A DNA stretch of 64,000 nt from an uncultured Pseudomonas sp. (lineage in GTDB: Bacteria > Pseudomonadota > Gammaproteobacteria > Pseudomonadales > Pseudomonadaceae). The stretch lies in contig NZ_CAMPHV010000028.1 in assembly GCF_946886105.1 (NCBI RefSeq), positions 1-64,000 on the forward strand. The letters run 5' to 3'. The translations under genes and the position numbers were made by a program. Below, piece by piece: positions 10,365 to 20,661 of the stretch (its first letter is position 1; each line of letters opens with the position of its first letter). The notes under the pieces were generated by a model. It worked only from the letters and a program-made list of their open reading frames with translations. It did not search any database and was not told the DNA's origin.

Positions 10365-10400
10365 AGACTCCGATCGCTACCCGTGGGTAGCGCGGAGTCT
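10365..10400 (-). terminator. Attenuating terminator between rpsU and dnaG
   Basis: A long stem (AGACTCCG and CGCTACCC pairing with GGGTAGCG and GGAGTCT) is followed on the minus strand by TTTTAGTTT. This mirrors the internal terminator known between rpsU and dnaG in other enterobacteria and pseudomonads, which keeps dnaG and rpoD below S21. Confidence 0.8.
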
Positions 10401-10450
10401 AAAAGCGAAGCCCGACGAGGTCGGGCGTTCAGGCGTGTCGCGAGTACGTA

Positions 10451-10666
10451 TTAGTACAGGCGAACGCTGCGGCGCTGCTCGCGCTGCACTTTCTTGGCGT
10501 GACGCTTAACAGCGGCAGCTGCTTTGCGCTTACGCTCGGAAGTCGGCTTTTCGTAGAATTCGCGGCTGCGAACTTCAGCCAGAACACCGGCTTTTTCACA
10601 GGAGCGCTTGAAACGACGCAGAGCTACGTCGAAGGGTTCGTTCTCTTTAACTTTGACGGCTGGCAT
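10451..10666 (-). CDS. rpsU: 30S ribosomal protein S21
   Basis: The 71-residue, very basic protein starts [20 protein letters not shown] and ends RRSVRLY, the standard bS21 sequence, involved in translation initiation. An AAGG ribosome-binding site sits 10 bp before the start. It is the first gene of the macromolecular synthesis operon. A good promoter lies about 90 bp upstream. Confidence 0.98.
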   Translation of the reverse strand: MPAVKVKENEPFDVALRRFKRSCEKAGVLAEVRSREFYEKPTSERKRKAAAAVKRHAKKVQREQRRSVRLY

Positions 10667-10750
10667 CCAGGGCGTACCTTCTTTTTTACCGGGGGTGACG
10701 TTGCTCCTGGCAAAACGGCGCGGGAGAACGTAGGTTTTTAAGGGTTGCGG

Positions 10751-10779
10751 ATGTTACCGTCTCATCGCGCGGAATGCAA
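10751..10779 (-). promoter_or_regulatory. Sigma-70 promoter of rpsU-dnaG-rpoD
   Basis: On the minus strand TTGCAT, a 17-bp spacer and TAACAT are well placed ahead of rpsU, in the gap shared with the divergent tsaD gene. Confidence 0.6.
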
Positions 10780-10873
10780 AGCCTCTGATCGAAAAGCGCT
10801 GGTCGGCCTGCTGCGGCGGCTATTATGATGCGCGCCTTCTGAAGTTGCACCTCTCTACTACAAGGCACTGCCC

Positions 10874-11899
10874 ATGCTGGTTCTGGGATTGGAAACCTCC
10901 TGCGACGAGACCGGCGTCGCGCTCTACGACAGCGAGCGCGGCCTGCTGGCCGATGCGTTATTCAGTCAGATCGACCTACACCGCGTGTACGGCGGCGTGG
11001 TGCCGGAGCTGGCTTCGCGCGACCACGTCAAGCGCATGCTGCCGCTGATCCGCCAGGTATTGGCCGAGGCCGAATGCACCTCCGCCGATATAGATGCCAT
11101 CGCCTATACCGCGGGGCCCGGCTTGGTCGGCGCGCTATTGGTCGGCGCTTCCTGCGCTCAGGCGCTGGCCTTCGCCTGGGGGGTTCCGGCGCTGGGCGTG
11201 CACCATATGGAGGGGCATCTATTGGCTCCCATGCTCGAGGAGCAGCCGCCGGCGTTTCCGTTCGTCGCTTTGTTGGTGTCCGGTGGCCATACCCAGCTGG
11301 TGCGCGTCGATGGCATCGGCCAATACCAATTGCTCGGCGAGTCGCTCGACGATGCCGCGGGCGAGGCCTTCGACAAGACCGCCAAGCTGATGGGCCTGCA
11401 ATATCCCGGCGGGCCGGAGATCGCCCGACTGGCGGCAAAGGGCACGCCCGGGCGCTTCAAATTCCCGCGGCCGATGACCGATCGACCGGGCCTGGAGTTC
11501 AGCTTCAGCGGCCTCAAGACCTTCACCTTGAACACCTGGCAACAATGTCGCGATGCGGGCGACGACGGCGAGCAAACGCGCTGCGATATCGCTTTGGCGT
11601 TCCAGCAGGCGGTGGTCGAGACGCTGACTATCAAATGCCGCCGCGCCCTGAAGCAAACCGGTCTGAATAACTTGGTGATCGCCGGCGGCGTCAGCGCCAA
11701 CAAGGCACTGCGCGAGTCATTGGAAAAGATGCTGGCTGAGCTCAAGGGCCAGGTGTTCTATGCGCGTCCGGCGTTCTGCACCGATAACGGCGCGATGATC
11801 GCCTATGCCGGTTGCCAGCGTTTGCTCGCCGGCCAGCACGAGGACCTGAGTATCAAGGTGCAGGCACGCTGGCCCATGGAGCAGTTGCCGGCGATCTAG
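10874..11899 (+). CDS. tsaD: tRNA N6-threonylcarbamoyladenosine transferase subunit TsaD
   Basis: TsaD transfers the threonylcarbamoyl group to A37 of ANN-decoding tRNAs, acting with TsaB and TsaE. The 341-residue product begins [19 protein letters not shown]. It carries the metal ligands H111 and H115 (HHMEGH), the ASKA-fold phosphate motifs ([23 protein letters not shown]) and the late [13 protein letters not shown] segment. All are in the usual place and the length is typical. The gene is divergent from rpsU and convergent with plsY. The start ATG has AAGG eight bases upstream. Confidence 0.97.
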   Translation: MLVLGLETSCDETGVALYDSERGLLADALFSQIDLHRVYGGVVPELASRDHVKRMLPLIRQVLAEAECTSADIDAIAYTAGPGLVGALLVGASCAQALAFAWGVPALGVHHMEGHLLAPMLEEQPPAFPFVALLVSGGHTQLVRVDGIGQYQLLGESLDDAAGEAFDKTAKLMGLQYPGGPEIARLAAKGTPGRFKFPRPMTDRPGLEFSFSGLKTFTLNTWQQCRDAGDDGEQTRCDIALAFQQAVVETLTIKCRRALKQTGLNNLVIAGGVSANKALRESLEKMLAELKGQVFYARPAFCTDNGAMIAYAGCQRLLAGQHEDLSIKVQARWPMEQLPAI

Positions 11900-11920
11900 T
11901 CGGAAGCCACAAACTACGGC

Positions 11921-12499
11921 CTAAAAATGCCGCTCACGGCCGGCGAGCAGGTCGCGTAGATTGCCGCGGTGGCGCCAGACGATCAAACCGGTCAGTACGC
12001 TTACCGGCAACAGCGCGGCTGGTTGTTGCCAGGCCAGTAGGGGAAGGGTCAGCGGCGTGGCTATTAACGCCGCCAAAGAGCTCGTACGCGTCATATAGAA
12101 GGTCAACAGCCAGGCGCAGATGGCCAACAGGGCGGCGGGCGGGTAGAGTCCCAGCAGCATGCCGGCGGCGGTGGCGACGCCTTTGCCGCCCTTGAAGCGG
12201 AAATACACCGGGTAGAGGTGACCGACCACCGCCGCCAAGCCCAGCCAGGCCTGTTGCTGTACGCTGAAACCCAGCGCGGCGGCGAGCAGAATCGGCACCA
12301 GGCCTTTGAGTAGATCGCCGAATAGCGTGAGAATGGCCAGGCGCTTACCGGCCACCCGCCACATATTGGTCGCGCCCGGATTACCCGAACCGCTGGCGCG
12401 CGGGTCCGGTCCGCCGGCCAGACGGCTGAGCAGTATGGCGAAGGACAACGAGCCGAGCAGGTAGGCGAGAATCGCCAGCAGCCAAAACATGGTATCCAT
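11921..12499 (-). CDS. plsY: Glycerol-3-phosphate acyltransferase PlsY
   Basis: PlsY acylates glycerol-3-phosphate using acyl-phosphate, the first step of phospholipid synthesis, in the inner membrane. The 192-residue protein is almost entirely hydrophobic helices, beginning [22 protein letters not shown]. It has the family signatures [12 protein letters not shown] and [15 protein letters not shown]. It is divergent from folB, a common arrangement in gammaproteobacteria. Confidence 0.96.
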   Translation of the reverse strand: MDTMFWLLAILAYLLGSLSFAILLSRLAGGPDPRASGSGNPGATNMWRVAGKRLAILTLFGDLLKGLVPILLAAALGFSVQQQAWLGLAAVVGHLYPVYFRFKGGKGVATAAGMLLGLYPPAALLAICAWLLTFYMTRTSSLAALIATPLTLPLLAWQQPAALLPVSVLTGLIVWRHRGNLRDLLAGRERHF

Positions 12500-12564
12500 T
12501 CCGGGGCAAGGAAGCCTCGATTCTAACTAGGTGCGTCGGTATTGTCGTGCCACGGAGAGCGTGC

Positions 12565-12921
12565 TTGGACACAGTCTTTATCGAAGGTCTGGAGGTCGAT
12601 ACGGTAATCGGCGCCTATGATTGGGAGCGGACCATCCGCCAGTGCCTGCGCTTGGATCTGGCATTGGGCTGGGATAACCGCCCGGCGGCGGCTGGTGACG
12701 ACCTGAGCAAGGCGCTGGACTACGCCTCCGTGTCCACGCGGATCCAGGCATTCGCCAGCGAGTCGCAATTCATCTTGGTAGAGACCTTCGCCGAGCGTTT
12801 GGCTGAGCTGTTGATGCGCGAATTCCAGATTCCCTGGTTGCGCCTGAAGTTGACCAAGCCCGGTGCCGTGCCGGCGGCCAGTGGCGGTGTCGGCGTGGAG
12901 ATCGAGCGCGGATGTCGTTAA
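12565..12921 (+). CDS. folB: Dihydroneopterin aldolase FolB
   Basis: FolB cleaves 7,8-dihydroneopterin in folate synthesis. I place the start at TTG 12565 because GGAGAG lies six bases upstream and the protein then begins LDTVFIEGLEVDTVIGAYDWER as the family does. An in-frame upstream start at 12547 would add a poorly conserved tail. The result is 118 residues, the normal size. The last 10 bp overlap folK, indicating translational coupling. Confidence 0.93.
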   Translation: MDTVFIEGLEVDTVIGAYDWERTIRQCLRLDLALGWDNRPAAAGDDLSKALDYASVSTRIQAFASESQFILVETFAERLAELLMREFQIPWLRLKLTKPGAVPAASGGVGVEIERGCR

Positions 12922-13451
12922 CCCGAGTCGTACTGGGCCTTGGCAGCAACATCGACCGAGAGCGCCACTTGCGTGCCGGTCTCGACGCGCTGTCGGGTTT
13001 TCTCAGCGAGATGCGCTGTTCGCCGGTGTTCGAAAGCCAGGCGGTGGGCATCAAGAGTGGGCCGTTTCTCAATCTGGCGGTGTCGGGTTACAGCGAGCTG
13101 CCGCTGGGCGAGCTCGACCGTCGCCTGAAATTCATCGAGGCGGACAACGGTCGCTACGCCCCCGATCGCAAAGGCTTGCCGCTGGATATCGATGTGCTGC
13201 TGTACGGCGATCTGCTCGGCAACTTCGACGGGCTGATTCTGCCGCGGGCGGAAATCCTGAAGAACGCTTTTGTGCTCTGGCCCTTGGCGCTGCTGCTCCC
13301 GGACAGTCTGCATCCCGGCGAGCAACGCCGCTTCGACGAACTCTGGCAGGCGGCGCGGATCGAGCAGCAGCTCTGGCCGGTGGCCTTTCAGTGGCGGCAG
13401 GACGAGCTGACGCCGGCCACACTTATTCAGGCCTTTCCTCCGTTCAGGTAG
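12912..13451 (+). CDS. folK: HPPK, 2-amino-4-hydroxy-6-hydroxymethyldihydropteridine pyrophosphokinase FolK
   Basis: FolK transfers pyrophosphate from ATP to the pterin made by FolB. The 179-residue product starts MSLTRVVLGLGSNIDRERHL and carries the conserved FLNLAVSGYS and LDIDVLLYGD segments. The IDVLLYGD metal-binding aspartates are present. Its start overlaps the end of folB. A second, longer FolK-type gene is common in pseudomonads near panBC. This short folB-linked one is the additional paralogue type. Confidence 0.9.
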   Translation: MSLTRVVLGLGSNIDRERHLRAGLDALSGFLSEMRCSPVFESQAVGIKSGPFLNLAVSGYSELPLGELDRRLKFIEADNGRYAPDRKGLPLDIDVLLYGDLLGNFDGLILPRAEILKNAFVLWPLALLLPDSLHPGEQRRFDELWQAARIEQQLWPVAFQWRQDELTPATLIQAFPPFR

Positions 13452-13599
13452 CCCACGGTGGACAAGGCTTCGCCATGTCCACCCTACATTCCCATCGACC
13501 TTGAACGCCTTCAGTTCGTAGGGTGCGCTGTGCGCACCGCTGGCGACGCGGGTTTTGGTGCGCATGGCGCCCCCTACCTTTGCTGCCTCTACGCGATGG
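13452..13599. repeat. Intergenic hairpins between folK and cca
   Basis: This is a convergent gap with no gene. At 13457-13487 it has a GGTGGAC / GTCCACC hairpin followed by CTAC, which reappears with compensating changes at 15091-15121. Further right, GTAGGGTGCGC faces TGCGCACC. These look like REP-type elements and may stabilise or end both transcripts. Confidence 0.55.
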
Positions 13600-14829
13600 C
13601 TACATTTCCGTCGTCTTTTTATAGGCCTTGAGTGCGTTCAAGCGCTCCAGGCGTAGCGCTTCGCCCAGTTGCGGACCTTTGAACCCTTGCGCCAGGAGCG
13701 GCTGCACCGCCACGGCGCGAGCCGCTTGCATGGCGCCGCGCAGGTAGTCGGCCTGCGGGTAGGCGCGATGTTCGAGGCCCTTGCGGCCCCGCGCGTCCAT
13801 TTCGCAGGCGGCGATGAATTCCTCGAAGCGCTGCGGGCGGCGAAACACGTCGAAGTGCTGCAACAGTTCCAGCAGGGTCGAGGCTTTCAGTTCCTGCGCG
13901 CGATGGCCGTGCGTGTGGTATTCACCGACCAACAGGGCCAGTTCCTGGCATTCTCTGGGCGCTTTACAGCGCTGGTTGATTTCCTCGATCAGCTTCAAGC
14001 CGCGCCGTTCATGATCGATATGCCGCGGCCAGTCCGCTTCCGGGGTCAGGCCCTTGCCGACATCGTGCAGCAGGCAGGCCCAGCGTACCGCCAAGGATTG
14101 CCGGTGTTCGGCGCATTGGCGCAGCACATCGAGCACATGCACACCGGTGTCGATTTCCGGGTGATGGGCCGGTGGCTGCGGTACGCCGAACAGTGCGTCG
14201 ACTTCTGGCAGCAGGACGTTGAGCGCGCCGCAATCGCGTAGCACCTGGATAAATACGTCCGGCCGCGGTTCCAGCAGCGCACGGGATATCTCTTTCCAGC
14301 TGCGCTCGGGCGTCAAGGCGTTCAACTCGCCGGATTCGCTGAGCTGGCGCATCAAGGCCAGGGTCTCGGGTGCGACGCCGAAACCCAGGGGCGCATAACG
14401 GGCGGCGAAGCGGGCGACGCGCAGCACGCGCATGGGGTCCTCGGCGAATGCCGGGGAGACATGGCGCAAAACCCGCGCGGCGAGATCGCGCTGGCCGCCA
14501 TAGGGGTCGATCAACTGGCCGTGGTCGTCTTCGGCAATGGCGTTGATGGTCAGGTCGCGGCGAATCAGATCGTCTTCAAGGCTGACGTCCGGGCTGGCGT
14601 GAAAGACGAAGCCGCCATAGCCGCGTCCGCTCTTTCGCTCGGTGCGCGCCAGGGCGTACTCCTCGCCGGTTTGCGGATGGAGGAACACCGGGAAGTCCGC
14701 GCCCACCGGGCGATAGCCCAGTTCCTGCATCTGCTCGGCCGTGGCGCCGACCACGACCCAATCGACCTCGCTGACCTCGCGCCCCAACAGACGGTCGCGC
14801 ACCGCGCCGCCCACTTTATAGATCTGCAT
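13600..14829 (-). CDS. cca: Multifunctional CCA tRNA nucleotidyltransferase Cca
   Basis: Cca adds or repairs the 3' CCA of tRNAs. The start at 14829 ([16 protein letters not shown]) has GGAGG seven bases upstream; the open frame extends further but without support. The 409-residue protein carries the nucleotidyltransferase head, [10 protein letters not shown] and [16 protein letters not shown], then an HD domain (CLLHDVGKG) giving phosphatase and phosphodiesterase activities as in E. coli. In the metal-binding DxD motif the first residue is Glu: E21-V22-D23 instead of D21-x-D23. The reading is clear (GAG GTC GAT). Confidence 0.95.
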   Translation of the reverse strand: MQIYKVGGAVRDRLLGREVSEVDWVVVGATAEQMQELGYRPVGADFPVFLHPQTGEEYALARTERKSGRGYGGFVFHASPDVSLEDDLIRRDLTINAIAEDDHGQLIDPYGGQRDLAARVLRHVSPAFAEDPMRVLRVARFAARYAPLGFGVAPETLALMRQLSESGELNALTPERSWKEISRALLEPRPDVFIQVLRDCGALNVLLPEVDALFGVPQPPAHHPEIDTGVHVLDVLRQCAEHRQSLAVRWACLLHDVGKGLTPEADWPRHIDHERRGLKLIEEINQRCKAPRECQELALLVGEYHTHGHRAQELKASTLLELLQHFDVFRRPQRFEEFIAACEMDARGRKGLEHRAYPQADYLRGAMQAARAVAVQPLLAQGFKGPQLGEALRLERLNALKAYKKTTEM

Positions 14830-15181
14830 GCCTAATCCTCCGTTGCTGTGCAGCATAACGGCTGGAAGGCGTGGGCGGCCATGGCTGTACCCTAGGTCAT
14901 CGGAAGGAGCGAATAGCGAGGCTGGTGCAGCGTCGTTGCATTCGGGCTTGGTTAGCTTCGTAGCCTGGATAAGCCTTGACGCAATCCGGGATAGCGATCC
15001 CGGATTGCGCCGCGTTCCGCGGCTTATCCGGGCTACCAAGCCGTGCTTTAAGGGGGGCATAGCAACGCTTTGTCCGCCGCTGGTTGCAATGGCGGACAAG
15101 CCTTCGGCATGTCCGCCCTACGAGTGCGCGGGCATTGCAACTTGGCGCAGCAGCTACAAACCCGCTTTCCTCAAGCAGTGG
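14830..15181. repeat. Gene-free 350-bp stretch with REP-like palindromes upstream of cca
   Basis: No gene is supported here. At 14960-15036 an outer pair (GTAGCCTGGATAAGCC / GGCTTATCCGGGCTAC) surrounds a perfect 12-bp inverted repeat GCAATCCGGGAT / ATCCCGGATTGC at 14981-15008. A second hairpin is at 15091-15121 (GGCGGAC / GTCCGCC). Both are typical of pseudomonad intergenic repeats. The cca promoter must lie near 14830-14930 but was not identified. Confidence 0.65.
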
Positions 15182-16762
15182 CTAGATCGGCGGAATGATC
15201 AGGTCCAGCCGCGGTTGGTCGCTGTCATGGCCGGCATCGGTCTTGGCTGGCACATGGTGTGTGCCGATCAGTTCTTCGCCCTGGAGAACCTCCAGATGGA
15301 TGTCGAAGCCCCACAGCCGGTGCAGGTGCTTGAGCACTTCTTCCGTGGAGCCGCCCAATGGCTTGCGGTCGTGCTGCTGGTGGCGCAGGGTCAGCGAGCG
15401 ATCGCCGCGGCGGTCGATGCTCCAGATCTGTACGTTGGGTTCGCGGTTGCCCAGGTTGTATTGCGCCGCCAGGGTTTCGCGGATGCTGCGGTAGCCCATC
15501 TCGTCATGGATGGCCGGCACCAGCAACTCGTCTTTCTGATCGTCGTCGAGGATGCTGAACAGTTTCAGGTCGCGGATCACCTTGGGCGACAGGTACTGCA
15601 GAATGAAACTCTCGTCCTTGAAGCTGCTCATGGCGAATTTCAGGGTCGTCAGCCAGTCGCTACCGGCGATATCGGGGAACCACTTCTTGTCCTCTTCGGT
15701 CGGCGCCTCGCAGATCCGGCGGATGTCACAGTACATGGCGAAGCCCAGGGTGTAAGGGTTGATCCCGCTGTAATAAGGGCTGTCGAACGGCGGCTGGTAG
15801 ATCACGCTGGTGTGCGACTGCAGGAACTCGAGCATGAAACCGTCGGTTACCAGGCCTTCGTCGTACAGGTCGTTCATCAGCGTGTAATGCCAGAAGCAGG
15901 CCCAGCCTTCGTTCATTACCTGGGTTTGCCGCTGCGGATAGAAATATTGGGCGATCTTGCGCACGATGCGGATCACCTCGCGCTGCCAGGGCTCGAGCAG
16001 CGGCGCGTGTTTCTCGAGGAAATACAGGATGTTTTCCTGGGGCTCGGCAGGGAAACGCTTCTGATCGCTGCCGTCGCGCTTGCCGCTGCCCTTGGGAATG
16101 GTGCGCCAGAGGTCGTTGACCTGCTTTTGCAGATGCTCCTCGCGGTCCTTCTGCCGGCGCCGCTCTTCTTCGGCGGAGATCGGGTAGGGGCGTTTGTAGC
16201 GGTCGACGCCGTAGTTCATCAGCGCATGGCAGGAGTCGAGCAGGTCTTCCACGGCATCGATACCGTGGCGCTCTTCGCATTGCATGATGTACTGCTTGGC
16301 GAACACCAGGTAATCGATGATCGAACTGGCGTCGGTCCAGGTGCGGAACAGGTAGTTGCCCTTGAAGAAACTGTTATGGCCATAACAGGCATGGGCGATC
16401 ACCAGCGCCTGCATGCAGATGGTGTTTTCTTCCATCAGGTAGGCGATGCAGGGATCGGAGTTGATCACGATCTCATAGGCCAGGCCCATTTGCCCGCGGC
16501 TGTAGGACTTTTCCGTGCTGAGGAAGTGCTTGCCGTAGGACCAGTGATGGTAGCCCAGGGGCATGCCGACCGAGGCGTAGGCATCCATCATCTGCTCAGC
16601 GGTGATCAGCTCGATCTGGTTGGGGTAGGTGTCGAGCGCATAGCGCTCGGCGATACGACCGATCTCGCGGTCGTAGGTGCGGATCAGGTCGAAGGTCCAT
16701 TCCGAGCCGGTGGAAATGGGTTCGCGCTTCTTCCCGCGCTTGGCGCCGGCATAGGTGCTCAT
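15182..16762 (-). CDS. SpoVR family protein
   Basis: The 526-residue protein is a SpoVR/YcgB homologue, recognisable from [18 protein letters not shown], the [11 protein letters not shown] segment, and the His/Glu-rich [16 protein letters not shown]. It has no signal peptide and is probably cytosolic. In Bacillus, SpoVR affects the spore cortex. In non-sporulating bacteria the family travels with PrkA and YeaH and is induced by stationary phase or stress, but the biochemical role is unknown. Its ATG overlaps the yeaH stop by 4 bp (ATGA), so the two are translationally coupled. Confidence 0.93.
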   Translation of the reverse strand: MSTYAGAKRGKKREPISTGSEWTFDLIRTYDREIGRIAERYALDTYPNQIELITAEQMMDAYASVGMPLGYHHWSYGKHFLSTEKSYSRGQMGLAYEIVINSDPCIAYLMEENTICMQALVIAHACYGHNSFFKGNYLFRTWTDASSIIDYLVFAKQYIMQCEERHGIDAVEDLLDSCHALMNYGVDRYKRPYPISAEEERRRQKDREEHLQKQVNDLWRTIPKGSGKRDGSDQKRFPAEPQENILYFLEKHAPLLEPWQREVIRIVRKIAQYFYPQRQTQVMNEGWACFWHYTLMNDLYDEGLVTDGFMLEFLQSHTSVIYQPPFDSPYYSGINPYTLGFAMYCDIRRICEAPTEEDKKWFPDIAGSDWLTTLKFAMSSFKDESFILQYLSPKVIRDLKLFSILDDDQKDELLVPAIHDEMGYRSIRETLAAQYNLGNREPNVQIWSIDRRGDRSLTLRHQQHDRKPLGGSTEEVLKHLHRLWGFDIHLEVLQGEELIGTHHVPAKTDAGHDSDQPRLDLIIPPI

Positions 16763-18030
16763 GTTGAGAGCCTCCGCTGGAACAGTTCACGGAACACGGG
16801 GTAGATATCCCCGGCGCTGATCAGTTGCTGCTGGGCGAAGGTGTCGTCGTAGGCTTCGCTGACTTGCTCGTACTCGAACCACAGCGCCTGGTGCTCGCGC
16901 GGGGTGATTTCGACGTAGGTGAAATATTGCACGAACGGCATGATCTGGTTGATCAGGATATCCCGGCAGATCGGCGAGTCGTCGTTCCAGTTGTCGCCGT
17001 CCGAGGCTTGCGCGGCGTAGATGTTCCACTCGTTGATCGGATAGCGCTCGGTCATGATCTCCTGCATCAACTTCAGGGCGCTGGAGACGATGGTGCCGCC
17101 GGTTTCGCGGGAGTAGAAAAACTCTTCCTCGTCGACCTCTTTGGCGCTGGTGTGGTGGCGGATGAACACCACGTCGATCTTGTCGTAGTTCCGTTTGAGG
17201 AACAGGTACAACAGGATGAAAAAACGTTTGGCGATGTCCTTGGTCGCCTGGGTCATGGAACCGGAAACGTCCATAAGGCAGAACATCACGGCTTTCGAGC
17301 TGGGGTTGGGCTGTTTGACCAGCAGGTTGTACTTGAGGTCGAAGGTGTCGAGGAAGGGCACGCGCTTGATCCGCGACTGCAGCTTGGCGATCTCCGCCTC
17401 CAGCGCCTGGATATCGCTGAAGTTGTCCGGCTCTTCGCTTTTCAGGCGGAGCAATTCCGCTTGCGCCGCTTTCAGTTTGGCGCGGCTGCTGCCGGACAGG
17501 GCGATACGCCGGGCATGGGCCGAGCGCAGGGTGCGGACGATGTTGATGCGCGACGGATTGCCCTCGTTGCTGATGCCCGCGCGCACGGTCTTGAAGGTGT
17601 CGGCGCCGGTCAGGTGGCGCTTGACCAGGTTGGGCAGTTCCAGGTCTTCGAACATGAAGTCGAGGAACTCTTCCTGGGTGATCTGAAACACGAACTCATC
17701 CATGCCTTCGCCGGTATTGCTGGCTTTGCCGGCACCACGCCCGGCGCCGCCGCCCTGCGGACGGGGAATGCGCTCGCCGGCGGTGAATTCCTTGTTGCCC
17801 GGATGCACCACCGTTTGCCTGCCGCCACGGCCATGGTGGAGCACCGGCTCGTCGATGTCGCGACCGGGAATGCTGATCTGTTCGCCGTGTTCCATATCGG
17901 TGATGGAGCGGCGGCTCACGGCCTCTTCCACCGCTTTTTTGATGTGGTCGCGGTAACGTCGCAGAAAGCGCTGACGGTTTACCGTGCTCTTGTTCTTGCC
18001 GTTCAGGCGTCGGTCGATCACATGGCTCAT
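16759..18030 (-). CDS. yeaH: YeaH/YhbH family protein (DUF444, VWA-like)
   Basis: The start at 18030 ([16 protein letters not shown]) has GGAGGGG upstream and gives 423 residues. The N-terminal third is basic with a Gly-rich stretch near 86-105. The C-terminal half contains a von Willebrand A-like fold with the metal-site motif DVSGSM near 248. The protein is the usual middle partner of the prkA-yeaH-spoVR cluster. In E. coli YeaG (PrkA) and YeaH act together in nitrogen-starvation and stress responses. The molecular activity is not established. Confidence 0.92.
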   Translation of the reverse strand: MSHVIDRRLNGKNKSTVNRQRFLRRYRDHIKKAVEEAVSRRSITDMEHGEQISIPGRDIDEPVLHHGRGGRQTVVHPGNKEFTAGERIPRPQGGGAGRGAGKASNTGEGMDEFVFQITQEEFLDFMFEDLELPNLVKRHLTGADTFKTVRAGISNEGNPSRINIVRTLRSAHARRIALSGSSRAKLKAAQAELLRLKSEEPDNFSDIQALEAEIAKLQSRIKRVPFLDTFDLKYNLLVKQPNPSSKAVMFCLMDVSGSMTQATKDIAKRFFILLYLFLKRNYDKIDVVFIRHHTSAKEVDEEEFFYSRETGGTIVSSALKLMQEIMTERYPINEWNIYAAQASDGDNWNDDSPICRDILINQIMPFVQYFTYVEITPREHQALWFEYEQVSEAYDDTFAQQQLISAGDIYPVFRELFQRRLST

Positions 18031-18127
18031 AAAACCCCTCCGGGGCGCTGCAAGCCACAAGCCACAAGCTGCAAGGGCGGCCGCGAACGGTCGCGTTGCA
18101 GCTTAAAGCTTGCTGCTTATGGCTGCT

Positions 18128-20050
18128 TTACTGCGATTTACGAACCCGCAGATACCATTCGGACAGCAGGCGCACCTGCTTGTCGGTATAGCCGCGTTCG
18201 ACCATGCGAGTGACGAAGTCGTTGTGTTTCTGTTGGTCCTCCTTGCTCGCCTTGGCATTGAAGCTGATGACCGGCAGCAAGTCCTCGGTGTTGGAGAACA
18301 TTTTCTTCTCGATTACCACGCGCAGCTTCTCGTAGCTGAGCCAGGTCGGGTTCTTGCCGTTGTTGTTGGCCCGCGCGCGCAGGACGAAATTGACGATCTC
18401 GTTGCGGAAGTCCTTGGGATTGCTGATGCCCGCCGGTTTCTCGATTTTCTCCAGTTCTTCGTTAAGGGCCACGCGGTTGAGGATCTCGCCGGTTTCCGGG
18501 TCGCGGTATTCCTGATCCTGAATCCAGAAGTCGGCATACAGCACGTAACGATCGAAGATGTTCTGCCCGTACTCGCTGTAAGACTCGAGGTAGGCGGTCT
18601 GGATTTCCTTGCCGATGAATTCGATATAGCGCGGCGCCAGGTACTCCTTGATAAAGCGCAGGTAGCGTTCGCGGGTTTCGGCGGGGAACTGTTCCTGTTC
18701 GATCTGCTGCTCCAGCACGTACAGCAGATGCACTGGGTTGGCGGCGACTTCGTGCGGGTCGAAGTTGAACACCTTGGAGAGGATCTTGAAGGCGAAACGG
18801 GTCGACAGTCCGTTCATACCCTCATCGACGCCGGCGGCATCGCGGTATTCCTGGATCGATTTGGCTTTAGGATCGGTGTCTTTGAGGTTCTCGCCGTCGT
18901 ATACCCGCATCTTCGAGTAGATGTTCGAGTTTTCCGGCTCTTTCAAGCGGCTCAGCACCGAGAACTGCGCGAGCATCTTCAGCGTGTCCGGGGCGCAATG
19001 GGCTTTGGACAGGGAGCTGTTGAACAGCAGCTTGTCGTAGATCTTCACCTCATCGGTCACGCGCAGGCAGTACGGCACCTTGACGATATAGATGCGGTCG
19101 ATGAACGCCTCGTTGTTCTTGTTGTTGCGGAAGTTATGCCATTCCGACTCGTTGGAGTGGGCCAGCAGAATACCGCTGTAGGGAATCGCGCCCAGGCCTT
19201 CGGTGCTGTTGTAGTTGCCTTCCTGGGTGGCGGTGAGCAAGGGGTGCAGCACCTTGATCGGCGCCTTGAACATCTCGACGAATTCCATCAGCCCCTGGTT
19301 GGCGCGGCACAGCGCACCGGAGTAGCTGTAGGCGTCGGCATCGTTCTGCGGGAAATCCTCCAGCTTGCGGATATCCACCTTGCCGACCAACGCGGAGATG
19401 TCCTGGTTGTTTTCGTCGCCCGGTTCGGTCTTGGCGATGGCGATCTGATTGAGGATCGAGGGGTACAGCTTGACCACGCGGAACTGGCTGATGTCGCCGC
19501 CGAATTCGGTCAGGCGTTTGGTCGCCCAGGGCGACATGATGCTGTTCAGGTAGCGCCGCGGGATGCCGTATTCCTCTTCGAGAATCGCGCCGTCCTCATC
19601 GACGTTGAACAAACCGAGCGGCGACTCGAAGACCGGCGAACCCTTGATCGCATAGAAGGGCACTTTCTCCATCAGGTGCTTGAGCTTTTCGGCGAGGGAC
19701 GATTTACCGCCGCCGACCGGGCCCAACAGGTAGAGGATTTGTTTCTTTTCTTCCAAGCCTTGGGCGGCATGACGGAAATAGGAGACGATCTGATCGATGC
19801 ATTCCTCCATTCCATGGAAGTCGGCAAACGCCGGGTAACGGCGAATGACCTTGTTGGAGAAAATCCGCGATAGCCGGGAATTGCTCGACGTGTCGACCAA
19901 TTCCGGTTCGCCAATCGCCAGCAACAGGCGCTCGGCCGCGGTGACATAAGCACCGCGATCCTCTTTGCACAGCTCGAGGTATTCCTGGAGGGAATATTCC
20001 TCCTGGCGAGTCGCTTCGAAACGTTGCTGGAAGTGGCTGAATATACTCAT
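18128..20050 (-). CDS. prkA: PrkA family serine protein kinase / AAA+ ATPase
   Basis: The start at 20050 (MSIFSHFQQRFEATRQEEYS) follows a GAGGTGA ribosome-binding site and gives 640 residues, exactly the family size. An AAA+ N-terminal domain has the Walker A motif GPVGGGKSS near 103-111. The C-terminal PrkA domain follows. The family was described as a serine kinase; Bacillus PrkA has also been reported as an ATP-dependent protease. It is the first gene of the three-gene stress cluster, 97 bp before yeaH. That gap contains inverted copies of AAGCCACAAGCTGCAAG-type sequence rather than a clear promoter. Confidence 0.93.
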   Translation of the reverse strand: MSIFSHFQQRFEATRQEEYSLQEYLELCKEDRGAYVTAAERLLLAIGEPELVDTSSNSRLSRIFSNKVIRRYPAFADFHGMEECIDQIVSYFRHAAQGLEEKKQILYLLGPVGGGKSSLAEKLKHLMEKVPFYAIKGSPVFESPLGLFNVDEDGAILEEEYGIPRRYLNSIMSPWATKRLTEFGGDISQFRVVKLYPSILNQIAIAKTEPGDENNQDISALVGKVDIRKLEDFPQNDADAYSYSGALCRANQGLMEFVEMFKAPIKVLHPLLTATQEGNYNSTEGLGAIPYSGILLAHSNESEWHNFRNNKNNEAFIDRIYIVKVPYCLRVTDEVKIYDKLLFNSSLSKAHCAPDTLKMLAQFSVLSRLKEPENSNIYSKMRVYDGENLKDTDPKAKSIQEYRDAAGVDEGMNGLSTRFAFKILSKVFNFDPHEVAANPVHLLYVLEQQIEQEQFPAETRERYLRFIKEYLAPRYIEFIGKEIQTAYLESYSEYGQNIFDRYVLYADFWIQDQEYRDPETGEILNRVALNEELEKIEKPAGISNPKDFRNEIVNFVLRARANNNGKNPTWLSYEKLRVVIEKKMFSNTEDLLPVISFNAKASKEDQQKHNDFVTRMVERGYTDKQVRLLSEWYLRVRKSQ

Positions 20051-20328
20051 GACGTCACCTCGCTCGATGCTAGGAGCCGGTCCGGGGTCGGTCATGCGGG
20101 TGCCTGGAAGCTGCCACTTGCGTGGCATGGAAATCCCCCCACACACCTAAAGGTTTACCGATGGCCCGGATGCCGGTTGGCCGGCTCTACCTGTATTTTG
20201 ATGGCCTGAGCTAAAGGATAGTTCGTAATCGGCGAGATAAAGGGCCAGCGATCGATAACAGGATATTACCGTCTATCGGAGAGAGGCCGCAGCCCAGAGC
20301 TGCCGCGGCCTTGGCGGGGGCAATAAAA
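20051..20328. other. Intergenic region upstream of prkA and downstream of glpE
   Basis: The gap should hold the prkA promoter (minus strand). A GG-N10-GC match exists but is too weak to call sigma-54. At 20283-20311 a GC-rich hairpin (AGGCCGC...GCGGCCT) lies just past the glpE stop and could stabilise its 3' end, but no T-tract follows. Confidence 0.3.
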
Positions 20329-20661
20329 TTATTCTTGCGAGGGTGCTTGGGCGGTTTCTTCGGGATAAGTCGCGCGCCAGAGCTCGAAGCCGCCATCCAG
20401 GCTATAGACTTCGGCGAAGCCTTGGCCGACCAGATAGGCCGCCGCGCTCTGGCTGGAGTTGCCGTGGTAGCAGGTGACTATCAACGGTTTATCGAGGTCG
20501 GCCTTGGTGATGAAGTCGTGCAGCGAGTGATTGTCCAGGTGTTGGGAACCGGCGATATGGTTGAGGGCGAAACTCTGTGGATCGCGCACGTCGACCACCA
20601 CCGCGCCCTGTTCGCGCAGCGCCTGGGCTTGTTGTGGGGCGATACGTTTGAATTCGCTCAT
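20329..20661 (-). CDS. glpE: Thiosulfate sulfurtransferase GlpE (rhodanese)
   Basis: This single-domain rhodanese of 110 residues ([19 protein letters not shown]) transfers sulfane sulfur from thiosulfate to cyanide or thiols. The active-site loop CYHGNSS has the catalytic Cys in the usual place. The start at 20661 overlaps the apaH stop by 4 bp and has GGAG upstream, so it is the last gene of the apaG-apaH-glpE run. Confidence 0.92.
   Translation of the reverse strand: MSEFKRIAPQQAQALREQGAVVVDVRDPQSFALNHIAGSQHLDNHSLHDFITKADLDKPLIVTCYHGNSSQSAAAYLVGQGFAEVYSLDGGFELWRATYPEETAQAPSQE

Noticed and set aside
20101..20160. Sigma-54 promoter upstream of prkA
   Set aside because: A GG-N10-GC match exists on the minus strand, but the flanking bases do not fit TGGCAC-N5-TTGCW.
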